Shown one piece after another: positions 8,516-16,398 of a DNA stretch of 20,320 bases (position 1 is its first letter; each line of letters opens with the position of its first letter). The position numbers and the translations under genes were made by a program. The stretch spans positions 1-20,320 of the forward strand of contig JAUXDE010000017.1 of the NCBI GenBank assembly GCA_030618495.1, given 5' to 3'. The notes under the pieces are model-generated. The model did no database searches. It saw nothing but the letters and a program-made list of their open reading frames with translations, and was not told the DNA's origin. This DNA is from Clostridia bacterium (GTDB lineage Bacteria > UBA6262 > WVXT01 > JAUXBS01).

Positions 8516-9541
8516 ATGGAAAATGAAATTACCACGCCTGAAATAATGTCACCGGAAGAGGAAAAGTACGATTATACCTTGAGGCCGAAGGTACTTGATG
8601 AATTCATCGGCCAGGCAAAAGTTAAGGAAAAACTATGCCTATTCTTTTCTGCTGCGAAGAAAAGGAAGGAAGCTCTTGACCACTGCCTGTTCTACAGCCC
8701 CCCCGGTTTGGGCAAGACAACTCTTGCCTACATAATGGCGCATGAACTTAACGTTAACATCAAAACAACTTCAGGGCCCATACTTGAAAAGGTCGGAGAC
8801 CTTGCCGCTCTTTTAACTGACCTGGCGGAGGGGGATATATTCTTTATTGATGAAATACACCGTTTAAGCCGCGTTGTCGAGGAAGCTCTTTACCCCGCAA
8901 TGGAAGATTACAAACTTGATATCATGATTGGTCAGGGGCCGAGCGCAAGGAGCATAAAACTTGACCTGCCAAGATTCACCCTTGTAGGGGCAACCACGCG
9001 CGCGGGGGCGCTCACGTCCCCCTTGAGGGAGCGCTTTGGAATTGTGGAACGTCTTGCTTTTTACAATGAAGTGGAACTGGAGCAGATAGTGAAAAGAAGT
9101 TCAAAAATACTCAACATTGAAACTGACACGGACGGAGCCGCGGAACTTGCCCGCAGGAGCAGGGGCACCCCCAGGATAGCAAACAGGCTCCTGAGGCGCG
9201 TGCGTGATTACGCCGAAATAAAAGCGGATGGTATAATAACCGGAGCTGTTGCTTCAGACGCCCTTAAGATGTTCGACGTGGATATCCTGGGACTTGACGA
9301 AATGGACAGAAAAATATTAAAGACCATCATTGAGAAGTACGCGGGCGGCCCTGTGGGCCTTGATACCATAGCAATCGCTGTAAACGAGGAAACAGAAACA
9401 ATAACTGACGTTTACGAACCTTTCCTCATACAGAAGGGGATGATAAAGCGAACACCGAGAGGCAGGGTCGTTACAAAGATAGCTTACGACCACCTGAAAC
9501 TAAAACCTGCTGATTCAAAGAATCAGCCCGAACTTCTTTAA
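8516..9541 (+). CDS. ruvB: Holliday junction branch-migration ATPase RuvB
   Basis: RuvB is the AAA+ hexameric motor that pulls DNA through the RuvA-bound junction. At 341 residues it is full length. It shows the N-terminal [12 protein letters not shown], Walker [10 protein letters not shown] (61-69; the usual first Gly is Ser), Walker [12 protein letters not shown] (107-117), sensor 1 GATTRAG, the conserved PLRERFGI with the arginine finger, sensor 2 [18 protein letters not shown], and the winged-helix domain ending near [18 protein letters not shown]. It completes a contiguous ruvCAB set. Confidence 0.97.
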   Translation: MENEITTPEIMSPEEEKYDYTLRPKVLDEFIGQAKVKEKLCLFFSAAKKRKEALDHCLFYSPPGLGKTTLAYIMAHELNVNIKTTSGPILEKVGDLAALLTDLAEGDIFFIDEIHRLSRVVEEALYPAMEDYKLDIMIGQGPSARSIKLDLPRFTLVGATTRAGALTSPLRERFGIVERLAFYNEVELEQIVKRSSKILNIETDTDGAAELARRSRGTPRIANRLLRRVRDYAEIKADGIITGAVASDALKMFDVDILGLDEMDRKILKTIIEKYAGGPVGLDTIAIAVNEETETITDVYEPFLIQKGMIKRTPRGRVVTKIAYDHLKLKPADSKNQPELL

Positions 9542-9552
9542 GGCGCTGAAAT

Positions 9553-10044
9553 ATGGAGAAAAATATTAATATGGAAAAAATCTGGGCACCCTGGAGAATA
9601 AAATACGTATCCGGCAGAAAATCCCCCGGCTGCCTGTTCTGTAATAAACATAAAGCAGGCAATGACCGGAAAAACCACGTTGTCTACAGGGGAAAAAAGG
9701 TTTTCCTGATAATGAACATTTACCCTTACAATAACGGCCACCTGATGATAGCGCCTTACAAGCACACCGGTGATATCAGGAAACTGACTTCCGGGGAATT
9801 CATTGAAATAATGGATATACTTAAGAAAACAATAGACGCGCTTAAAAAGATACTAAAACCTCAGGGGTTTAACGTGGGCTTCAACATAGGGAAGGTGTCC
9901 GGAGCCGGGGTGGCAGGCCACGTACACATGCACGTTGTGCCCCGTTGGACCGGGGACACCAACTTCATGCCGGTTATCGGCAACACCAAAGTGGTATCGC
10001 AGTCCCTGGATTCCCTGTATTCTGAATTAAAGAAATATTTTTAA
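9553..10044 (+). CDS. HIT-family Ap4A phosphorylase-like nucleotide-binding protein
   Basis: The N-terminal MEKIWAPWRIKYV, CLFC (Cys27, Cys30), NIYPYNNGHLMIAPY, GFNVGFNIG and the histidine triad GHVHMHVVPRW (His123, 125, 127) with GDTNFMPV match the HIT subgroup that includes Ap4A phosphorylases such as mycobacterial Rv2613c. That subgroup phosphorolyses diadenosine tetraphosphate to ADP and ATP in the cytoplasm; the substrate here is inferred. Two starts are possible, ATG 9553 and ATG 9571. The second follows GGAGA and gives the usual family N-terminus, so the true protein may be six residues shorter. It follows ruvB by 11 nt and is probably in the same operon. Confidence 0.85.
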   Translation: MEKNINMEKIWAPWRIKYVSGRKSPGCLFCNKHKAGNDRKNHVVYRGKKVFLIMNIYPYNNGHLMIAPYKHTGDIRKLTSGEFIEIMDILKKTIDALKKILKPQGFNVGFNIGKVSGAGVAGHVHMHVVPRWTGDTNFMPVIGNTKVVSQSLDSLYSELKKYF

Positions 10045-10069
10045 TAAGGCAAAAGAAAGATAGAAAACA

Positions 10070-10564
10070 ATGAGCAAATTGATACCAGTTGAGAGAATCC
10101 AGGATAAAATATACTTCATCCGGGGACATAAAGTTATGATAGATAAAGACCTGGCAGAACTTTATAAAGTAGAAACTGGCGCTTTGAATCGGCAGGTCAA
10201 AAGGAACAGTGATAGGTTCCCTCCTGAATTTATGTTCCAGCTAACAAAACATGAGTTTAATAACTTGAAATGCCATTTTGGCATATCAAGCTGGGGTGGA
10301 ACCCGTAAGCTCCCTTGCGCATTTACCGAGCATGGAGTACTAATGCTATCCTCTGTTCTAAACAGTAAAAGAGCGATTCAGGTTAATATTCAGATTATGA
10401 AAGCATTCATTGAATTACGTGAATTACTTATTACCCAAGAAACCTTCAAAAAGCGCATAGACAACATGGAGCAAAAGTACGATAAACAATTCAGGGTTGT
10501 TTTTCAGGCAATAAAGCAATTATTAAAATCTCCAAAGAAGAAAACGAGGAAAATAGGATTCTAA
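10070..10564 (+). CDS. ORF6N-domain DNA-binding protein
   Basis: This is a 164-residue protein of the ORF6N type, a domain first described in phage and large DNA virus proteins. Visible signatures are IYFIRGHKVMIDKDLAELY, LNRQVKRNSDRFPPEFMFQL, AFTEHGVLMLSSVLNSKRAI and NIQIMKAFIELREL, followed by a predicted coiled coil and a Lys-rich tail (SPKKKTRK). It may bind DNA; target and role are unknown. Its neighbours are housekeeping genes (hit before, lipoprotein and alaS after) and the domain is common on mobile elements, so lateral arrival is plausible, but I see no integrase or flanking repeats here. Confidence 0.85.
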   Translation: MSKLIPVERIQDKIYFIRGHKVMIDKDLAELYKVETGALNRQVKRNSDRFPPEFMFQLTKHEFNNLKCHFGISSWGGTRKLPCAFTEHGVLMLSSVLNSKRAIQVNIQIMKAFIELRELLITQETFKKRIDNMEQKYDKQFRVVFQAIKQLLKSPKKKTRKIGF

Positions 10565-10572
10565 CGATTAAT

Positions 10573-10593
10573 GTGTTGCTGAGTACGCAGCAC
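10573..10593 (+). other. Hairpin-forming inverted repeat after the ORF6N gene
   Basis: GTGTTGC (10573-10579) and GCAGCAC (10587-10593) can pair over seven positions with one G-U, with a 7-nt loop. A second, weaker pairing (GTATT/AATAC) at about 10604-10615 runs into five T. Either could help end ORF6N transcription, but neither is a textbook terminator, and a promoter for the lipoprotein-alaS block was not recognised in the 68-nt gap. Confidence 0.3.
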
Positions 10594-10632
10594 TAAAATA
10601 GCGGTATTAAAATACTTTTTAAGGAGCTTTAA

Positions 10633-11244
10633 ATGAAAATATTTATATCATACGGAATGCTCATATTTGTTTTTCTATCCGGCTGCGCCACGGGCGGCAG
10701 ATACGCCGATGAGGAAGAGTACGGCGCTTCGCGGGTAAAGAAGGAAGGTTACAATTTCTCGCTCATACAAACTATAAGCGTCCTTGATTTCATAGATTAC
10801 AAGGATGAGCCGAACTCTGGGAAGTTCGTTGCCGAGGCCTTCATGAAAAAACTGATAAAGAAGGATTACAACGTGGTAGAGAGTACGGAACTTCAGACGG
10901 TAATCCAGGCAAAAGGCCTTTCCAAACCTGAAGACCTGGACATAGACCTCTTCAGGGAAATCAGCGAGCTTATCAAAATAGACGTTCTCCTTACCGGGAC
11001 TGTCACTGAATACGTATTTCAACTAGCCGATGAACCTGAATATCCATCTGACGGTAAAAGGAAGAAGAAATCACCCCTGTCGAGGAATATTGCCATAGTG
11101 GGCATTAACGCGAGATTCATAGACATAAAGTCGGGCAATGTAGTCTGGATGGACTCGGCAAGGTCAATGAGAGACAATATCCCCGATGCGCTGAACGACG
11201 TGGTTGATGAAATTATAATCACTTTTTTAAACGATTTGTATTAG
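10633..11244 (+). CDS. CsgG-like (CsgG/HfaB family) lipoprotein
   Basis: The 203-residue product begins with a short hydrophobic signal ending LSGC, so Cys18 is the likely lipidation site. The mature part carries a CsgG-like fold pattern: IQTISVLDFIDYKDE, GKFVAEAFMKKLIKKDYNVVESTELQTVIQAKG, IDVLLTGTVTEYVF, then GINARFIDIKSGNVVWMDSARSMRD and a last helix near the C-terminus. In the family such lipoproteins act in the periplasm or at the outer membrane, in assembly or export; the partner here is unknown. AAGGAG precedes the ATG. It sits directly before alaS (13 nt) with no obvious functional link. The first barrel-like gene also contains a CsgG-like domain. Confidence 0.75.
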   Translation: MKIFISYGMLIFVFLSGCATGGRYADEEEYGASRVKKEGYNFSLIQTISVLDFIDYKDEPNSGKFVAEAFMKKLIKKDYNVVESTELQTVIQAKGLSKPEDLDIDLFREISELIKIDVLLTGTVTEYVFQLADEPEYPSDGKRKKKSPLSRNIAIVGINARFIDIKSGNVVWMDSARSMRDNIPDALNDVVDEIIITFLNDLY

Positions 11245-11257
11245 AAAATAAATTAAA

Positions 11258-13924
11258 ATGAACAGTAACGAGTTAAGAAAAAAGTTTCTTGATTTCTTTG
11301 AACAAAGAGGTCATAAAATATTTCCGGGCATATCGCTTGTGCCGGCGGACCACAGCATTCTCTTTACAACCGCCGGGATGGTGCAGTTCAAGAATAATTT
11401 TCTCGGGAAGAGCATGGACAGCTGCTCCAGGACCGCTTCTTCCCAGAGATGTTTCAGGACAAGCGATGTTGACAGTGTCGGCAGAACAGCGCGGCATCTC
11501 ACGTTTTTTGAAATGCTCGGCAATTTTTCCTTCGGTGATTACTTCAAGAAGGAGGCAATCCAATGGGGCTGGGAATTCCTGACAAAAGAAGCGGGACTGC
11601 CTGAATCAAAACTATACGCGTCCGTTTACAAGGATGATGAAGAAGCTTTTGAGCTATGGAAAAAAATCCTGCCTGAGAAAAGGATTGTCAAACTCGGCAA
11701 GGCTGATAATTTCTGGGAAATGGGCGAAACCGGCCCCTGCGGTCCGTGTTCCGAAATATACATGGACATGGGAAAGGAACTGGGCTGCGGAAAAAAGAAC
11801 TGCTCTCCGGGATGCGAGTGCGACAGGTGGAATGAAGTATGGAACCTGGTTTTTACCCAGTACGATAAAGATATAAAGGGAAACCTTCTACCCCTGCCGC
11901 AGAAGAACATTGATACCGGCATGGGGCTTGAACGGCTGACTGCGGTTGTAAACGGTTTAAAGAGTAATTTTGACACGGATTTGCTTAAGCCGATTATTGA
12001 CTTCATGCGCCATAAGACAGGAATTGCCTACGGCACGAATAAGAAGAAGGATGTCGCGTTTAGAATCATAGCCGACCATTCCAGGGCAATTGCATTTCTG
12101 ATTGCGGACGGAGTCATACCGTCAAATGAGGGCAGGGGATATGTTTTGAGAAGGATAATAAGAAGAGCCGTGCGCCAGGCAAGTCTGCTTGAAGCTGAAA
12201 TCCCCTTCATTTATAATTTAACGGAAAAGGTTATTCAAATAATGAAGGAACCTTACCCCGAACTTGAGAAGTACCGCAGTCACATAGTTACAGTAACGAA
12301 GTCTGAAGAGGAACATTTCAAGCAAACCCTTGATTCCGGCATACGAAGACTGAATGAAATGATGGCTTCCAAGAAAAACAAGGTTATTCCCGGGAAAGAC
12401 GTGTTCATGCTATATGACACTTACGGCTTCCCGGCTGAACTGACAAAAGAAATGGCGTACGAAAAAAAGTTTACGATAGATGAAAAAGAATTTGAGAAAG
12501 AAATGCAAAAACAAAGAAAACGGGCAAAGGCATCCTGGAAGGGTTCCGGCGAAGCAGACACGGAACTTTACGGAAAAATCCTCAGGGAATCCGGCGCCAC
12601 ACTGTTTGAGGGATATGATTCTGTTGAATCGGATTCAAAAGTACTTTTCCTGATTAAGAAAAAAACAGCAAAGGACAAGACGATTTCCAGCAGTTTAACG
12701 GACAGCGCAGAAAAGGGTGAAGAAATTGAAATCGTACTTGACAGAACGCCTTTTTACGGTGAATCCGGCGGTCAATCCGGAGATAAAGGTAAAATAATAA
12801 GCTCAACCGGACTTGAAATCATTATTTCCGATACCGCCAGTCCTGTGGAAGGCCTGATAGTGCATGCCGGGAAGATAGTAAATGGAAAAATCAATAAGGC
12901 AGACAAGGTCAAGGCCCTGATTGACTGCAAAAACAGGAATAACATTAAAAGAAATCATACAGCTACTCACCTTCTCCAGGCAGTTCTGCGCAGGACACTC
13001 GGGTTGCATGTCCAACAATCAGGTTCTCTTGTCGCGCCTGACCGGTTAAGATTTGATTTTACGCATTCAAAACCCCTTACAATAGATGAAATTGAAAAAA
13101 TACAGGAACTCGTAAATGATACCATTTTGAGCAACATCCCGGTATGTTCCTCAGAAACTACTTTAAGTAAGGCAAGGAACATGGGGGCAATGGCGTTATT
13201 CGGCGAAAAGTACAGTGAGATGGTAAGGGCGGTTAAAATAGCAAATAAAGCGGAAGAAGACCATTTCAGTCTTGAACTCTGCGGAGGAACCCACTGTGAA
13301 CAAACCGGGGAGATAGGGCTGTTTAAAATAATCAGTGAAAGCGGTGTAGCGGCCGGTATAAGAAGAATCGAGGCATTGACCGGCAGGGGCGCATATGAAC
13401 TGGTCATCAAAGAATATGGAAGGATTATCAACAATACATCAGACCTGTTAAAAGCTCAAGTTCATGAAATACCGGATAAACTGGGTATATTAATCAGGAA
13501 CAACAAGGAAATGTCAAAAAAACTTCAGGACATGGAAAATACATCAATAAAATCGGGAGCCGAAGGCCTCCTTGATGACGTGCGCATAATTGATGGAGTG
13601 AAGGTTGTAGCAAGGGTCATTGACGGGGCGAATATGAAGTCCCTCAGGTTATTTGGCGACAGCATCAGGGATAAAATTAAATCAGGAATAATCGTCCTCG
13701 GCACGGTTTCTAATGACAAACCGGCTCTACTGGGAATGGTAACACAGGACCTTGTGAAGAAAGGATATAATGCGGGAAGGATTGTAAAAAAACTTGCAGC
13801 GCTCATTGAAGGAAGCGGAGGCGGGCGGCCGGACCTGGCCCAGGCGGGGGGCCGGAATGCCAAAAAACTGGCAGCAGCGATTTCAGAGGCTGAGAAAGTT
13901 ATAGTTCAGGAAAAAAAGAAATGA
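11258..13924 (+). CDS. alaS: Alanine--tRNA ligase AlaRS
   Basis: This is a full-length 888-residue AlaRS, which charges tRNA-Ala with alanine in the cytoplasm. Domain order: class II catalytic core (1 to about 250) with FTTAGMVQFKNNFLG, TARHLTFFEMLGNFSFGDYFK and a Cys-rich zinc-like segment (GCGKKNCSPGCECDRWNEVW), tRNA-recognition region, then editing domain with HTATHLL (His567, His571) and CGGTH (Cys675, His679), and a C-Ala domain ending GGGRPDLAQAGG. The motif reads RTSDVDSVG, the shorter form known from several lineages. No strong Shine-Dalgarno sequence lies before the ATG (11258). Its last four bases (ATGA) overlap the next gene's start. Confidence 0.97.
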   Translation: MNSNELRKKFLDFFEQRGHKIFPGISLVPADHSILFTTAGMVQFKNNFLGKSMDSCSRTASSQRCFRTSDVDSVGRTARHLTFFEMLGNFSFGDYFKKEAIQWGWEFLTKEAGLPESKLYASVYKDDEEAFELWKKILPEKRIVKLGKADNFWEMGETGPCGPCSEIYMDMGKELGCGKKNCSPGCECDRWNEVWNLVFTQYDKDIKGNLLPLPQKNIDTGMGLERLTAVVNGLKSNFDTDLLKPIIDFMRHKTGIAYGTNKKKDVAFRIIADHSRAIAFLIADGVIPSNEGRGYVLRRIIRRAVRQASLLEAEIPFIYNLTEKVIQIMKEPYPELEKYRSHIVTVTKSEEEHFKQTLDSGIRRLNEMMASKKNKVIPGKDVFMLYDTYGFPAELTKEMAYEKKFTIDEKEFEKEMQKQRKRAKASWKGSGEADTELYGKILRESGATLFEGYDSVESDSKVLFLIKKKTAKDKTISSSLTDSAEKGEEIEIVLDRTPFYGESGGQSGDKGKIISSTGLEIIISDTASPVEGLIVHAGKIVNGKINKADKVKALIDCKNRNNIKRNHTATHLLQAVLRRTLGLHVQQSGSLVAPDRLRFDFTHSKPLTIDEIEKIQELVNDTILSNIPVCSSETTLSKARNMGAMALFGEKYSEMVRAVKIANKAEEDHFSLELCGGTHCEQTGEIGLFKIISESGVAAGIRRIEALTGRGAYELVIKEYGRIINNTSDLLKAQVHEIPDKLGILIRNNKEMSKKLQDMENTSIKSGAEGLLDDVRIIDGVKVVARVIDGANMKSLRLFGDSIRDKIKSGIIVLGTVSNDKPALLGMVTQDLVKKGYNAGRIVKKLAALIEGSGGGRPDLAQAGGRNAKKLAAAISEAEKVIVQEKKK

Positions 13925-15195
13925 AAGAAACAGAAAAAACATATCGATTGATGAAACGTCTCATACAGGACATGAGATTCAGAATTGTTATTATTATTAC
14001 GGGAATAATAATGATTTTAATCATGTACACTGTAGGAATATACCATAACCTCGCGGATATTATCATCCTAATCTGCTCAACGGTAACCATGTACATAATA
14101 CTCCAGGTACTGATGGTATCAAAAAAAGTTACCTTGCTGACACAATACGCGTTTTCTTTTGTGGATGTATTCATGATATCTCTTCTTGTCATCCATTCAG
14201 GTGGAATCCACAGTCCCTTCTACTTGATTTACATATTTATATTGCTTTACGTTGGCCTTTCCCTGGATACAAAAAGATTCATAACATTTTTAACTATATT
14301 ATGTTTTCTAAGTTATTTTTACAGTATACTGCTTGTTAATTATCATAGGGAACCATCCTTTGAATCTTCGGACTTGATAATTGCCGCGATAAAACTCCTG
14401 TTAATAATTGTTTTCGGAAGTGCTACCATGATACTGAACAAAAATTTATTTAAACAGAGAACATCTCTGAACAAGGTCCTGACAGAAAACGTTAATCTCT
14501 CCGTGAAACTCAAGAAATTCAACCAGGAACTCATAGACAGGGTAATCACTGCGACCAATAGCCTGGAGAACGAAGCAGCGCTTAACATGGAACTATACCG
14601 GAAGACCCAGCACCTATTCATAAACACTACTAAAGCGCTGATTTCCGCCATTGATGCCAAGGACCCTTACACTTACGGTCATACCGAAAGAATGGCTAAA
14701 ATAAGCCTTGCAATTTTTGATGAGTATTGCCTGACTACAAAAGTGCCTGAAAAGGAAAAAATCAGGGAAACGCTTGAGCTTTCCTCCCTGCTCCATGACA
14801 TCGGGAAGATAGGAATTCATGATAAAGTTCTCTTGAAACCCGGGAGCCTGAACGATAAAGAGTGGGAGGAGATAAAGAAACATCCGATAATAGGCTCAAA
14901 CATCCTGGAATCCATTAAAGAACTTAACGAAGTCAGTGAAGTAATCAGCCACCATCACGAGAAATACGATGGCTCCGGATATATCAGCGGCTTAAAAGGA
15001 AATGAAATTCCCCTGCTTTCAAGGATAATTGCCATAGCGGATGCTTTTGACGCCATGACATCAAGCAGGCCGTACAGGAAGAAAATGAATATCAACCTTG
15101 CCCTGCAGGAGATTGATAAAAATTCAGGAACACAGTTTGACCCTGCCCTTATAGAAGTCTTTAAGAGCGCCTATGAAAAAGGGGCAATAAAATAA
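13921..15195 (+). CDS. Six-helix membrane sensor with HD-GYP domain (cyclic di-GMP phosphodiesterase-like)
   Basis: The protein has 424 residues. Six hydrophobic segments (about 21-40, 45-64, 75-91, 98-115, 119-139, 151-172) resemble the membrane-bound sensor part of some histidine kinases; a short coiled coil follows, then an HD-GYP domain from about residue 245. Conserved elements are GHTERMAKIS, LLHDIGKIGIHD (His292, Asp293), HHEKYDGSGY, AIADAFDAMTS and RPYRKK. The HD-GYP family hydrolyses cyclic di-GMP. Here the GYP motif is GYI (353-355), a substitution at the name-giving proline, so activity is uncertain. Start ATG overlaps the alaS stop by 4 nt (ATGA), implying coupled translation. The tRNA-Arg gene begins 5 nt after its stop. 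Confidence 0.85.
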   Translation: MKETEKTYRLMKRLIQDMRFRIVIIITGIIMILIMYTVGIYHNLADIIILICSTVTMYIILQVLMVSKKVTLLTQYAFSFVDVFMISLLVIHSGGIHSPFYLIYIFILLYVGLSLDTKRFITFLTILCFLSYFYSILLVNYHREPSFESSDLIIAAIKLLLIIVFGSATMILNKNLFKQRTSLNKVLTENVNLSVKLKKFNQELIDRVITATNSLENEAALNMELYRKTQHLFINTTKALISAIDAKDPYTYGHTERMAKISLAIFDEYCLTTKVPEKEKIRETLELSSLLHDIGKIGIHDKVLLKPGSLNDKEWEEIKKHPIIGSNILESIKELNEVSEVISHHHEKYDGSGYISGLKGNEIPLLSRIIAIADAFDAMTSSRPYRKKMNINLALQEIDKNSGTQFDPALIEVFKSAYEKGAIK

Positions 15196-15200
15196 GTCAA

Positions 15201-15275
15201 GGGCCCATAACTTAATGGATAGAGTACAGGATTCCGGATCCTGAAATGAGGGTTCGATTCCCTTTGGGCCCCCCA
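15201..15275 (+). tRNA. tRNA-Arg (anticodon CCG)
   Basis: The sequence folds as a 75-nt tRNA: acceptor GGGCCCA/TGGGCCC (7 pairs), D arm with stem ACTT/GAGT and loop containing GG, anticodon stem CAGGA/TCCTG with loop TTCCGGA giving anticodon CCG (15234-15236, reading CGG), a short variable loop (AAAT), T stem GAGGG/CCCTT with loop TTCGATT, and an encoded CCA at 15273-15275. The discriminator base 73 is C, which is unusual for tRNA-Arg. It lies 5 nt after the HD-GYP stop, so it is probably transcribed with that gene or from a promoter inside it. Confidence 0.93.
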
Positions 15276-15334
15276 CCGTTTCACGAAGAGGAAGTTCAGC
15301 GACAAAATCATAATCAAGGTTTGGGGTAAAATTA

Positions 15335-15766
15335 ATGATTGTTGGAGTGATCGGCGGAGCTTACTGCTCCGAGATAAGCAGGAAAACAGCGTATAAACTG
15401 GGTAAGATGATAGCATTGAAAAAGCACATGCTTGTCTGCGGGGGCATGGGCGGCGTCATGGAAAGCGCCTGCAGGGGAGCTAAATCCGCCGGGGGATTGA
15501 CCATAGGAATACTACCCGGTAGTAAGAAATCCTTTTCAAACAAATTTATAGACATACCGATAGTTACGGCAATGAGCCATGCAAGAAACGCCATAATCAT
15601 CAGGACTGCGGATGTATTGGTCGCCGTTGACGGAAGATACGGAACATTATCAGAAATAGGCCTTGCGCTGGCATGCAATAAAAAAGTAATCGGGATTAAA
15701 ACCTGGAACATAAAGGGCGTTATCATGGCAAAATCAGTCGATGACGCAATGAGCATGCTCGTGTGA
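15335..15766 (+). CDS. SLOG-fold protein, TIGR00725-like
   Basis: This 143-residue Rossmann-type protein has the SLOG signatures MIVGVIGGAYCS, LVCGGMGGVMESACRGAKSAGG, TIGILPG, MSHARN (80-85) and a DGRYGTLSE (99-107) that takes the place of the usual GGxGT..E. The LOG relatives of plants and bacteria release cytokinin bases from nucleotides, but members of this branch are uncharacterised; nucleotide binding is the safe inference. The C-terminus is short for the family, and its stop codon falls inside one arm of an inverted repeat (15761-15779), so the end may have been altered by a DNA insertion. No strong ribosome binding site is seen. Confidence 0.75.
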   Translation: MIVGVIGGAYCSEISRKTAYKLGKMIALKKHMLVCGGMGGVMESACRGAKSAGGLTIGILPGSKKSFSNKFIDIPIVTAMSHARNAIIIRTADVLVAVDGRYGTLSEIGLALACNKKVIGIKTWNIKGVIMAKSVDDAMSMLV

Positions 15767-15877
15767 TGACACTAACATAGCTTTATATTTGAAGGGCAGG
15801 CTTTGAGATGGATTCAAGGAAAGACGATGAATCAAAATGCTTCCAGCAAATGTCAAGATATGTTAGCGTCAGCACAC
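15761..15877. repeat. Imperfect 19-nt inverted repeat bracketing a 117-nt segment
   Basis: The left arm GTGTGATGACACTAACATA (15761-15779) and right arm TATGTTAGCGTCAGCACAC (15859-15877) are complementary at 17 of 19 positions. The 79-nt interior holds no gene and lies between the SLOG gene stop and the dtd start. A MITE-like mobile remnant or a long RNA hairpin would both fit; no flanking target duplication is obvious. Confidence 0.5.
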
Positions 15878-15928
15878 TTAAATAACTTTTTGCGCGGTTC
15901 TTCCAACGATGATATACGGGTTCATTTT

Positions 15929-16393
15929 ATGAAGGCAGTTATACAGAGGGTTTCCAAAGCAAGTGTTTCAATAAAAGATGCTCCTTCCGAAGTCAGACAA
16001 ACCGGCAGGGGGCTCGTGATTCTCCTCGGCGTCGGAAAAAATGACACTGACAGGGATGCGGATTACCTTGCGCAAAAGATAGCCAACCTTCGTATTTTCC
16101 CAAAAAACGACAAGTTGAACCTGTCAGCCATTGACGTAAACGCGGATGTTCTTGTTATCCCGCAATTCACCCTGTTCGGAGACTGCCTCAAGGGAAGAAG
16201 GCCTGATTTTACGGGGGCGGCCGAACCTGGAAAAGCCAATAAATTGTACAAACAATTCGTTGACCTGCTCAAATCAATGAAGCTTAAAGTAGAAGAAGGG
16301 AAATTCGGCTCCGAAATGCTTGTGGAAATACACAACGACGGGCCCGTCACGATTGTACTTGACACAGAAATTATCCCAGACAGGAACAAATAA
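15929..16393 (+). CDS. dtd: D-aminoacyl-tRNA deacylase DTD
   Basis: DTD removes D-amino acids (and glycine mischarged on tRNA-Ala) from tRNAs, a proofreading step that fits with alaS upstream. I chose ATG 15929 because it gives the family N-terminus MKAVIQRVSKASVSI; a longer open frame from 15803 has no family similarity. The product is 154 residues, the normal length. Signatures: GRGLVILLGVGKNDT, IANLRIFPK, FTLFGDCLKGRRPDFTGAAEP, GKFGSEMLVEI and the NDGPVT motif (136-141) with the Gly-cisPro pair. The usual SQFTL reads PQFTL (Pro78 in place of Ser). The stop is 5 nt before the next gene's start. Confidence 0.93.
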   Translation: MKAVIQRVSKASVSIKDAPSEVRQTGRGLVILLGVGKNDTDRDADYLAQKIANLRIFPKNDKLNLSAIDVNADVLVIPQFTLFGDCLKGRRPDFTGAAEPGKANKLYKQFVDLLKSMKLKVEEGKFGSEMLVEIHNDGPVTIVLDTEIIPDRNK

Positions 16394-16398
16394 ATACG

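Noticed and set aside
11289-11582. Plus-strand open frame of 97 codons inside alaS
   Set aside because: It is an out-of-frame shadow of the conserved AlaRS core.
15171-15416. Minus-strand open frame containing RESNPHFRIRNPVLYPLSYGP
   Set aside because: It is the antisense translation of the tRNA-Arg gene, a well-known false protein.
15803-15928. Longer N-terminus for the dtd frame
   Set aside because: The added 42 residues do not resemble DTD and cross an inverted-repeat arm.
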